NCBI GenBank assembly: GCA_038199375.1 | Contig: JBBPZA010000088.1 | Span: forward strand, 1-18,196 | Length of the DNA: 18,196 bases | Source: JBBPZA01 sp038199375 | GTDB taxonomy: Bacteria; Actinomycetota; Thermoleophilia; Solirubrobacterales; Solirubrobacteraceae | Reading direction: 5' to 3' | In this document: positions 6,929 to 12,791 of the stretch, one piece after another | How the letters are laid out: each line of letters opens with the position of its first letter | Position numbering within the stretch: the stretch's first letter is position 1 | Made by a program: the position numbers and the translations under genes | Notes under the pieces: generated by a model | Seen by the model: the letters and a program-made list of their open reading frames with translations, nothing else | What the model was told of the DNA's origin: nothing | Databases searched by the model: none

Positions 6929-7924
6929 ATGGTGCGCGAACCCCTGGTCGACGGTCACGGGCGGGAGATCGGCGACGTTCGCGTCTCGGTCACCGATCGC
7001 TGCAACTTCCGCTGCCAGTACTGCATGCCGGCCGAGGGCCTGCCCTGGCTCGAGCGAAGCGAGGTGCTGAGCTTCGAGGAGATCGTCCGGCTCGTCTCGC
7101 TCCTGGCCGAGATGGGGGTGGGCGACGTCCGGCTGACCGGCGGAGAGCCGCTCGTGCGCCGCGAGTTTCCGCGGCTTGCGGCGATGATCGCGGGGGTCGA
7201 GGGGATCGAGGACCTGGCGCTGACGACCAACGGGTTCCTGCTCGAGCGCGACGCCGAGGCGCTCGTGGCCGCGGGAGTCCAGCGCTTCAACGTCTCCATC
7301 GACTCCCTCCAGCGCGACCGGTTCTTCGAGATGACCCGCCGCGACGCCCTCCCGCGCGTGCTCGCCGGCCTCGACGCGCTCGCCGCCGTGCCCGGCGAGC
7401 GGTCGATCAAGGTCAACGCCGTGGCGATCCGGGGATTCACCGAGGACGAGGCCCTCCCCTTCGCGCGCTTCGCGCGTGAGCAACCCTTCGAGGTGCGCTT
7501 CATCGAATGGATGCCGTTGGACGCCGACCAGGCGTGGTCGCACGACCAGGTCCTCACCGGCGAGGAGATCCGCGCAGCGATTACCGCGTGCTGGCCTCTG
7601 GAGCCCGAGCCTCGAGAGCGCAGCGCGACGGCCCGGACCTACCGGTTCGCCGACGGGGCAGGGCGCATCGGCTTCATCAATCCGGTCTCCGAGCCGTTCT
7701 GCGGCGACTGCAACCGCATCCGGCTCACCGCCGACGGCCGCCTGCGTACGTGCCTGTTCTCCCTGAATGAGACCAACCTGCGCGAGCCCCTGCGCGCCGG
7801 CGCGACGGACGACGACCTCGAGCAGGTCGTCAGAGAAGCGGTGTGGCGCAAGGAGCTCAAGCACCACGTCAACGACCCCGGCTTCGTCCAGCCGACGCGC
7901 TCGATGTCGCGCATCGGAGGGTAG
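6929..7924 (+). CDS. moaA: GTP 3',8-cyclase MoaA
   Basis: This 331-residue radical SAM enzyme catalyses, with MoaC, the first step of molybdenum cofactor synthesis (GTP to cyclic pyranopterin monophosphate). The radical SAM cluster motif is Cys25-x3-Cys29-x2-Cys32 (CNFRCQYC) after VSVTDR. GGEPL follows at 71-75. The C-terminal substrate cluster is Cys258, Cys261 and Cys275 (CGDCNRIRLTADGRLRTC). The C terminus ends in Gly-Gly, which is needed for activity in MoaA. All catalytic features are complete and length is typical (about 330). It lies between the Mo-hydroxylase operon and mobA, in keeping with cofactor supply. Confidence 0.97.
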   Translation: MVREPLVDGHGREIGDVRVSVTDRCNFRCQYCMPAEGLPWLERSEVLSFEEIVRLVSLLAEMGVGDVRLTGGEPLVRREFPRLAAMIAGVEGIEDLALTTNGFLLERDAEALVAAGVQRFNVSIDSLQRDRFFEMTRRDALPRVLAGLDALAAVPGERSIKVNAVAIRGFTEDEALPFARFAREQPFEVRFIEWMPLDADQAWSHDQVLTGEEIRAAITACWPLEPEPRERSATARTYRFADGAGRIGFINPVSEPFCGDCNRIRLTADGRLRTCLFSLNETNLREPLRAGATDDDLEQVVREAVWRKELKHHVNDPGFVQPTRSMSRIGG

Positions 7925-8039
7925 CTGGTCGTGGAGAGCTTCGTCGTGAGACGGGTGAGCTGGGTCCGGCAGGCGCGTCTCGACAGCCGAGTGCAGCGGG
8001 GCAGCGAGATGCCTCCACACTCGCGCGCGTTTCCCTGAC

Positions 8040-8057
8040 TCCTACTGGGTGTAGGAT
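8040..8057 (+). promoter_or_regulatory. Inverted repeat overlapping a -10 box before the methyltransferase gene
   Basis: TCCTAC (8040-8045) and GTAGGA (8051-8056) form a perfect 6-bp inverted repeat with a 5-nt spacer. The right arm contains the -10 box TAGGAT (8052-8057), 8 nt before the GTG at 8066. This layout would let a dimeric regulator block the promoter. The rest of the 7925-8065 gap shows only a weak GAGACG/CGTCTC pairing (7948-7981). Confidence 0.4.
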
Positions 8058-8065
8058 GGCTGTAC

Positions 8066-8971
8066 GTGCCATCTGCGCCGCTCCGCATCCGATCAACCGC
8101 GGGCGCCGGGCGGTTGCCGGCCGGCGAAGCGACCGATCGGCTGACCGAGCCAGGCGCTCCGGAAGGCGTTCAGCCGCCGACTGACGACGAGGCATGCGAC
8201 GTGGCGCGGTCGCCGGGGGAGGTCGTCAGGTTCTACTCACGGGTGGGGCGTCTATTCGAAGCGTGGGGCCGGCTGGTCGACTCACGCGCCCGCTCACGGG
8301 TGCGTGAGCTGTGTGCCGTGGCCGATGGCGACGCCGTCTTGGAGGTCGGCGTCGGCGCGGGCAGCCAACTCGTGGCGCTCGCCTCGGGCAATCCGTCCGG
8401 CCGGACGGTGGGCGTCGATCTCGCGGATGGCATGATCCGCGAGACTCGCCGCAGGCTCATCGCAGCCGGTATCGCCCACGCCGAGGTCTTGCGTGAAGGC
8501 GCTTGCCACCTCCCGCTTGCCGACGACTCGTTCGATGTCGTGACCAGCGCCTACGTCCTGGACATCCTGCCTTGGAACGACATCCGCCGCGCCCTGACGG
8601 AGTTTCACCGGGTTCTGCGCCCCGGCGGGCGACTCGTGCTCTGCCACGTGACACCCGGTGAACGCGGAATGCACCGCATCGGCGATCATCTCTATGGCAG
8701 TGGCCTGCCGCTGACGGGCAACTGCCGAGGCATCCGGCTCACAGCGCTGCTGAAGGAACGTGGGTTTGAGCAGATCACCCGCGAGTACAGCGCGCAGTTC
8801 CTGCTCCCCAGCGAAATCCTCGCAGCATCGGGAGACGAGCCATCGGCGCCTCCTGGATCGGGGAGACCCGATCCAACAAACGCGTGTCTCAGGAACGATG
8901 GCACGGGAGAGCACGGCGCCAGCGACCAGCAAGGGCCTGCTCTGCCGCGGCGAGGTCCGCTTGGGTGTTGA
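8066..8971 (+). CDS. Class I SAM-dependent methyltransferase (UbiE-like)
   Basis: 301 residues. The SAM-binding motif I is VLEVGVGAGSQLVALA (residues about 90-105), followed by the acidic loop GVDLADGM. Motif II is DSFDVVTSAYVLDI and motif III VLRPGGRLVL, as in UbiE/MenG-type methyltransferases. The substrate is unknown. The start is a GTG at 8066, supported by a -10 box 8 nt upstream; an alternative GTG at 8201 would drop 45 low-complexity residues. The last ~46 residues, after LLPSEILAA, look non-conserved. They overlap the 3' end of mobA on the other strand by 83 nt and run through a hairpin, so the original stop may have been lost. It is not an obvious molybdenum-pathway gene despite lying between moaA and mobA. 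Confidence 0.82.
   Translation: MPSAPLRIRSTAGAGRLPAGEATDRLTEPGAPEGVQPPTDDEACDVARSPGEVVRFYSRVGRLFEAWGRLVDSRARSRVRELCAVADGDAVLEVGVGAGSQLVALASGNPSGRTVGVDLADGMIRETRRRLIAAGIAHAEVLREGACHLPLADDSFDVVTSAYVLDILPWNDIRRALTEFHRVLRPGGRLVLCHVTPGERGMHRIGDHLYGSGLPLTGNCRGIRLTALLKERGFEQITREYSAQFLLPSEILAASGDEPSAPPGSGRPDPTNACLRNDGTGEHGASDQQGPALPRRGPLGC
8854..8875. terminator. Perfect 9-bp hairpin between convergent genes
   Basis: TGGATCGGG, loop GAGA, CCCGATCCA is a fully paired stem. It stands 14 nt past the mobA stop on the minus strand and inside the C-terminal tail of the methyltransferase on the plus strand. It is well placed as a shared terminator for two convergent genes, but there is no U-tract on either side, so termination efficiency is uncertain. 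Confidence 0.5.
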
Positions 8972-9560
8972 CGTTGAGCAGAGAGATCGCTGGTACGTCG
9001 ATCTCTATGGGGTCAAGCGCACGGGCGGCGGCGGCCGCGGGTGCGGCCGGGAGCGCCGCCGCGAGCGCCGCCAGCGCCGCGGCCTCGTAGCGGGCGAGCA
9101 GCGGCTGGAGCCGGTCGCCGGAGCGTGCGACAGCCGCCCGCCCGCCGGGCGCCTCGACGAGCGCGCGCACGTCAGCCGGGGTGACCAAGGGAAGGTCGCC
9201 TGCGCAGACGATCACCGGGCGGCCGGCAGCCTCGCTCAGCGCATGGACGACCCCGGCGAAGGGATGGCGCGGCTCGTAGGGCTCAATCGACAGCGGGACG
9301 GCAAGGGGCGGCAGCGGCGTGTCGCGCTTGGCCACGACGATGATCTCGTCGAGGATCGCGCCCAGCGCGGCGACCGGCCACGCGATCAGGGGGCGGCCGC
9401 TGAGCACCGCGGTCATCTTCGCGCCCCCCATGCGAGTCGCCGCTCCGCCGGCGAGGACGACCCCGAGAGGGCTGGCTGGGCCCCCCGCCGCCGCGGAGCC
9501 GCTCGCCACCGGCCCGCTCGCCGCCGTGGAGCCGCTCACCGGCGCGACGGTCTCCCCCAT
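8889..9560 (-). CDS. mobA: Molybdenum cofactor guanylyltransferase-like protein (MobA family)
   Basis: This 223-residue nucleotidyltransferase attaches GMP (or CMP in MocA relatives) to molybdopterin. The signature LAGGAATRMGGAK is at 36-48 and the metal-binding CAGDLPLVTPAD at 119-130. A conserved C-terminal LLNVNTQADLAAAE is present. Form II/XDH-type enzymes normally use the MCD (cytidine) cofactor, so a MocA-like specificity is possible and cannot be told from sequence alone. Residues 8-32 are a Ser/Gly/Ala-rich N-terminal extension not seen in compact members. The ATG at 9560 is supported by a -10 box 8 nt upstream. The 3' end overlaps the methyltransferase tail. Confidence 0.88.
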   Translation of the reverse strand: MGETVAPVSGSTAASGPVASGSAAAGGPASPLGVVLAGGAATRMGGAKMTAVLSGRPLIAWPVAALGAILDEIIVVAKRDTPLPPLAVPLSIEPYEPRHPFAGVVHALSEAAGRPVIVCAGDLPLVTPADVRALVEAPGGRAAVARSGDRLQPLLARYEAAALAALAAALPAAPAAAAARALDPIEIDVPAISLLNVNTQADLAAAEQALAGRWRRALPCHRS

Positions 9561-9568
9561 GGACCGGC

Positions 9569-9578
9569 AGCATAGAAT
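9569..9578. promoter_or_regulatory. Two overlapping divergent -10 boxes
   Basis: AGCATAGAAT contains TATGCT on the minus strand (9574-9569), 8 nt before the mobA ATG. It also contains TAGAAT on the plus strand (9573-9578), 8 nt before the ATG of the next gene at 9587. The two boxes share two base pairs, so polymerase can occupy only one direction at a time. The whole gap between start codons is 26 bp, and no ribosome binding site fits either gene. Confidence 0.55.
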
Positions 9579-9586
9579 GGCCGCAG

Positions 9587-10150
9587 ATGGAGGGGTCGAC
9601 CGAGCAGAGCACCGCCCGCAGCTGGCTGCGCTGCTATCGCTGCTGGTCGACGAACCTCGAGGTGCAGGTCCACTACGAGGGCATCCACAAGCTCGATCCC
9701 GACACGGGCGAGCGCGCCGAGGTCGTCGACGAGATGCAGGAGGCCGTCGTGCAGTGCCTGGAGTGCATGCACGACCAGCCCCACCTCGGCTTCCACAACG
9801 GGCGGGTCGAGCCGATCGAGGACCGCTGGGAGCGGATGATCGCCGGCATGCCCTGGGTCGCCTCCTGCACGGTCACCGTCGACGCTGAGGACGTCGAGAG
9901 CTGCTCGGGCCCCGAGGCCGGCGACGCACTCTCCTACGCGGCCTTCGGGGACTACGGCACGCGCGAGTTCTTCACCCACGTCCGCTTCCACAAGCACGAG
10001 GAGGACGAGATCGTCGTCCATCTCCTCGTCGAGCTCTACGCGCGCTCGAAGGAGGAGGCCACCGAGGTCCTCGACGCCGCAGCCCGCGGCGCCCTGAACG
10101 TCAACTCGCTGGCCAAGGAGTCCGGCCCGACGGCCGACGACGCCCACTGA
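9587..10150 (+). CDS. Zinc-ribbon-like protein of unknown function
   Basis: 187 residues with no family I can name. Two Cys-x2-Cys knuckles, CYRC at 16-19 and CLEC at 57-60, could bind one zinc or iron in a rubredoxin-like ribbon. Two more cysteines are at 94 and 106. The middle and C-terminal parts are acidic and soluble (HKHEEDEIVVHLLVELYARS near 137-156), with no signal peptide or membrane segment. The start at 9587 is set by the leaderless -10 box. It is followed after 8 nt by the spermidine-synthase-like gene in the same direction, so the two are probably cotranscribed. Confidence 0.78.
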   Translation: MEGSTEQSTARSWLRCYRCWSTNLEVQVHYEGIHKLDPDTGERAEVVDEMQEAVVQCLECMHDQPHLGFHNGRVEPIEDRWERMIAGMPWVASCTVTVDAEDVESCSGPEAGDALSYAAFGDYGTREFFTHVRFHKHEEDEIVVHLLVELYARSKEEATEVLDAAARGALNVNSLAKESGPTADDAH

Positions 10151-10158
10151 GCCGCCGG

Positions 10159-11646
10159 GTGGGCCTGCGCGCGCTGGTCTTCGTCGTCGGCGCGGTCACG
10201 CTGATCGTCGAGATCGCCGCGGCCCGCCTGCTCGCCCCCTACTTCGGCGCCTCGACCTTCATCTGGGCCAACACGATCGCGGTGGTGTTGCTGGCGCTCT
10301 CGGTCGGCTACTGGCTCGGCGGCCGGTGGGCTGACCGCCGTCCGAGCGAGCGCGACCTGCGGACGATGACGCTCGGGGCGGCCGGCCTCCTCGCGCTGCT
10401 TCCGCTGCTCGCCGACCCCTTCTTCGACCTCGCGGTGAAGGCGTTCGACGAGATCGACGCGGGCGCCTTTGTCGCCTCGCTGGTCGGCGTGCTCGTCCTG
10501 GTCGCCGTCCCGCTCGTGCTGCTGGGCGCCGTCGGGCCCTGGTCGGTCCGCCTCCTCATGCCCTCGGTCGCGGAGGCCGGACGGACCGCGGGCCGCGTCT
10601 ACGCACTCTCGACGCTGGGAAGCCTCGTCGGAACCTTCCTCGCGGCCCTCGTGCTCGTGCCCGGGCTCGGGACCCAGCGAACCTTCGTCCTCGCCGCCGC
10701 CCTCCTGGCCCTCGCCGCGGCGGTGACCGGAGTCTCCAAGGCCGCGCTGCTCGCGCCCGCTGCCCTCCTCGCGCTGCTGGCCATCCCGCCCGGGACCACG
10801 CGGGACGCCGGCTCCGGCGAGCGGGTCCTGGCCGAGCGCGAGACGCCCTACCAGTACGCCAGGGTGGAGGAGCGCGAGGACGGCGAGCGCCGGCTGATCC
10901 TCAACGAGGGCCGGGCGGTCCACTCCCTGTGGCGGCCGAGGAGCGTCCTCACGGACGGTGTGTGGGACGGCTACCTGGTCCTTCCCTTCGCCGCACGGGC
11001 CACCCCGCCGCGCTCGTTGGCCATGCTCGGCAACGCCGCGGGGACGGTGTCGCGCGCCTACGAGCGCTTCTTCCCGGCGACGCGAATCGACGGCGTCGAG
11101 ATCGACTCCGACCTCACGGAGATCGGACGGCGCTACTTCGGGATGGACAACCCTCGGCTGCGAACGTTCGCCGAGGACGCCCGACCCTTCCTGGCCGCGA
11201 CGGATCGCCGCTACGACGTCATCGCCGTCGATGCCTACCGCCAGCCCTACATCCCGTTCTACCTCGTCACCCGCGAGTTCTTCTCGCTCGCTCGCGATCG
11301 CCTCGCCCCTGGTGGGACGGTGATCGTCAACGTCGGCCATCCGCCGGGCAACGACGACCTCGAGCGCACGCTGAGCGCGACGATGCGCGCGGCGTTCTCC
11401 TCCGTCATGCGCTTTGCGATCAAGGAGACCAGCACGCTCCTGGTCGCCTCCGACGCGCCGCTGTCGCCGGCGGGCATCCAGCGCGCCGCTCGACAGGATC
11501 CAGAGCTCGCCGCGCTGGCGCGCAGGGCCTCGGCGCTGACGCGTCCGGCGCTGCGCGGCGGACGCGTCTACACCGACGATCGCGCGCCGGTGGAGTGGCT
11601 GATCGACGCCTCGATCGTGAGCTACGCCGCCGATGCCGGCGAGTGA
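10159..11646 (+). CDS. Membrane-anchored spermidine-synthase-like protein
   Basis: 495 residues with two parts. Residues 1-215 contain about seven hydrophobic segments (for example 5-25, 31-53, 71-90, 106-130, 166-190), like the transporter-type N terminus of fused spermidine synthase homologues. Residues 235-495 are a spermidine/spermine-synthase-type Rossmann methyltransferase fold: LAMLGNAAGTV, GVEIDSDLTEIGRRYFGM, and RYDVIAVDAYRQPYIP followed by TREFFSLARDRLAPGG at 371-386. The catalytic pair of true aminopropyltransferases (D-x-x-D) is reduced to a single Asp in VDAY, so polyamine synthesis is doubtful and the real substrate is unknown. The GTG start gives an 8-nt gap from the upstream gene. 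A fragment of this gene recurs at 12288-12382. Confidence 0.85.
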   Translation: MGLRALVFVVGAVTLIVEIAAARLLAPYFGASTFIWANTIAVVLLALSVGYWLGGRWADRRPSERDLRTMTLGAAGLLALLPLLADPFFDLAVKAFDEIDAGAFVASLVGVLVLVAVPLVLLGAVGPWSVRLLMPSVAEAGRTAGRVYALSTLGSLVGTFLAALVLVPGLGTQRTFVLAAALLALAAAVTGVSKAALLAPAALLALLAIPPGTTRDAGSGERVLAERETPYQYARVEEREDGERRLILNEGRAVHSLWRPRSVLTDGVWDGYLVLPFAARATPPRSLAMLGNAAGTVSRAYERFFPATRIDGVEIDSDLTEIGRRYFGMDNPRLRTFAEDARPFLAATDRRYDVIAVDAYRQPYIPFYLVTREFFSLARDRLAPGGTVIVNVGHPPGNDDLERTLSATMRAAFSSVMRFAIKETSTLLVASDAPLSPAGIQRAARQDPELAALARRASALTRPALRGGRVYTDDRAPVEWLIDASIVSYAADAGE

Positions 11647-11749
11647 GCGATCGACCCCGGCGAGCGCCACCGCGACACCGAGCGCGATTCCGGCGCGAGG
11701 TCGCCAGGCGCCGAGTGCGCTTCCGGCTGGAAACGTCGCCGGGGCCGCC

Positions 11750-11755
11750 TATGCT
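11750..11755 (+). promoter_or_regulatory. -10 box for the small orphan gene
   Basis: TATGCT, 10 nt before the ATG at 11766. It contains most of the other in-frame ATG (11751), which argues for the later start. Confidence 0.35.
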
Positions 11756-11765
11756 GACTTCGACG

Positions 11766-11945
11766 ATGGCGACCGGGAAGCCGCCGAACACCGATGCGAC
11801 ACCCGACGAGGAGGAGTTGGCCGCGGGAGCGCGAGCACGGCTCGAAGCCGCCTGGCGACTACCCATGCGCGAACGCCTGGCCCGCTTGAACAGACTGTGC
11901 CGGGAGATCGGGCAGCTGAAGGGCACAGCCACCGGCCGGCGCTGA
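11766..11945 (+). CDS. Small hypothetical protein upstream of a nucleotidyltransferase remnant
   Basis: 59 residues, acidic at the N terminus (TPDEEELAAGARARLEAAW) and helical and basic at the C terminus (RLARLNRLCREIGQLKG). Its TGA overlaps the ATG of the nucleotidyltransferase reading frame (TGATG), the tight coupling typical of an antitoxin or partner gene. Small helical proteins of this kind often precede MNT/DUF6036-type nucleotidyltransferases. The antitoxin role is inferred from this arrangement only. The downstream gene is broken, so the partner may be orphaned. An in-frame ATG at 11751 would add five residues. Confidence 0.6.
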   Translation: MATGKPPNTDATPDEEELAAGARARLEAAWRLPMRERLARLNRLCREIGQLKGTATGRR

Positions 11946-12231
11946 TGACGCTCGACCTGCAGGCGCTCCTCCGGGCGCTTGCCGAAGCAGATGTCCGCTA
12001 CCTCGTCGTCGGCGGCGTTGCCGTCGCCGCCCAAGGCTACGTGCGTGCGACCGAGGACGTCGACCTCGTTCCCGATCCTGATCAGCGATTGCCAGCGACG
12101 TCGAGGGCGTCCCCGTGCGAATCTGCTCGCTCGAGCACCTTCGCGCGATGAAGGAGGCGGCCGGTCGAACGATCGATCGAGCCGACCTCGAGCATCTGCC
12201 TGCGCCCGCAGGTCGCGACCGACCGCAGTGA
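11945..12231 (+). pseudogene. Nucleotidyltransferase (MNT/DUF6036-like) with internal deletion and frameshift
   Basis: The 5' part codes a normal nucleotidyltransferase beginning. MTLDLQALLRALAEADVRYL is followed by VVGGVAVAAQGYVRATEDVDLV, holding the GG strand and the catalytic D-x-D-type pair, up to about 12082. Past that point the reading frame gives nonsense and stops at 12151. In the next frame, from about 12088 to the TGA at 12229-12231, the family C terminus appears: GVPVRICSLEHLRAMKEAAG and RTIDRADLEHL. The central portion, which would carry the third catalytic acidic residue, is missing. I read this as an inactivated toxin-like nucleotidyltransferase caused by an internal deletion that also shifted frame. 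Confidence 0.75.
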
Positions 12232-12302
12232 CCCGTCAGACCCGACGGCGACGAAGCCGCAGGCAGCCTTACTCCGGTTTCGCCTTTACCCGCGAGTTCT
12301 TC
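12232..12302. other. Gap between the pseudogene and the membrane-protein gene
   Basis: No ORF of its own is supported here. Its right end (from 12288) belongs to the spermidine-synthase-like fragment. I see no promoter, hairpin or RNA gene in 12232-12287. Confidence 0.5.
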
Positions 12303-12382
12303 TCAGTTGCTCGCGGTCGCTCGCCGAGCGGCGCGGTGATCGTCAACGGCGGCCATCCGCCGGGCAGCGACGCCGAGCGCGA
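12288..12382 (+). pseudogene. Diverged fragment of the spermidine-synthase-like gene
   Basis: Translated on the plus strand this stretch reads TREFFSVARGRSPSG then AVIVNGGHPPGSDA. The intact gene at residues 371-400 reads TREFFSLARDRLAPGG then TVIVNVGHPPGNDD. About 21 of 30 positions match with one in-frame codon gap, and many codons are identical (for example gtgatcgtcaac and ggccatccgccgggca). The intact copy is 11269-11358, in the same orientation about 1 kb upstream. No start, domain context or stop survives. It overlaps the 3' end of the minus-strand membrane-protein gene, including that gene's stop codon. Confidence 0.75.
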
Positions 12383-12752
12383 TGGCGGCCGGGAGCACGA
12401 AGATCCCGATCGACGCCGCGCCGACCGCCCCGAAGATCAGCAGTGCCGCGACCGCTCCGATCGCCACCCGCCGGGCCGTGCGTCGAGTGCTTCCGCGCGA
12501 CCGGGCAAGCGCCAGCGCTCCGACGGCGGCGACGAGGATCACCGCGGCGATCGGAGCCAGGGCCGCCGGACCGTTGACCTCCACCAGCGTGCGGCCTTGA
12601 TCGACGGGCTCGCCGCCGCGCGAGTCGGTCGTCTGCGACGAGTAGACGGGGAGGATCAGCGCCGCGGGCACGAGCAGCGCGCTCCAGGCGAGCGCGCAGA
12701 GGGGCAGGACGACGGCCGCGCGGCTCCGGTGGTGCTCTCTCGTCGCCCGCAT
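12303..12752 (-). CDS. Small multi-pass membrane protein, unknown function
   Basis: 149 residues. Hydrophobic segments lie at about 13-37, 61-83, 97-116 and 113-129; the last two may form one hairpin. A polar loop of about 23 residues after the first segment (YSSQTTDSRGGEPVDQGRTL) is followed by VEVNGPAALAPIAAVILVAA, a pattern I associate with small actinobacterial membrane proteins, without a known role. The last ~18 residues (AVDDHRAARRATASN) are antisense to the spermidine-synthase-like fragment, so the native C terminus was probably replaced. It lies 39 nt after the stop of the upstream minus-strand gene and may be cotranscribed with it. Confidence 0.65.
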   Translation of the reverse strand: MRATREHHRSRAAVVLPLCALAWSALLVPAALILPVYSSQTTDSRGGEPVDQGRTLVEVNGPAALAPIAAVILVAAVGALALARSRGSTRRTARRVAIGAVAALLIFGAVGAASIGIFVLPAAIALGVAARRMAAVDDHRAARRATASN

Positions 12753-12791
12753 GACTGGATTACGTTCGGGCGGCGTCGCCTGGCTCTCACG

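Noticed and set aside
10036..11670. Long minus-strand ORF of 544 codons opposite the synthase-like gene
   Set aside because: Composition is Arg/Glu/Gly-rich without motifs; the plus-strand protein has clear membrane segments and a Rossmann fold.
11646..12302. Insertion sequence or integrase scar
   Set aside because: No transposase, terminal inverted repeats or tRNA attachment site is visible; the rearrangement is supported only by the duplicated fragment.
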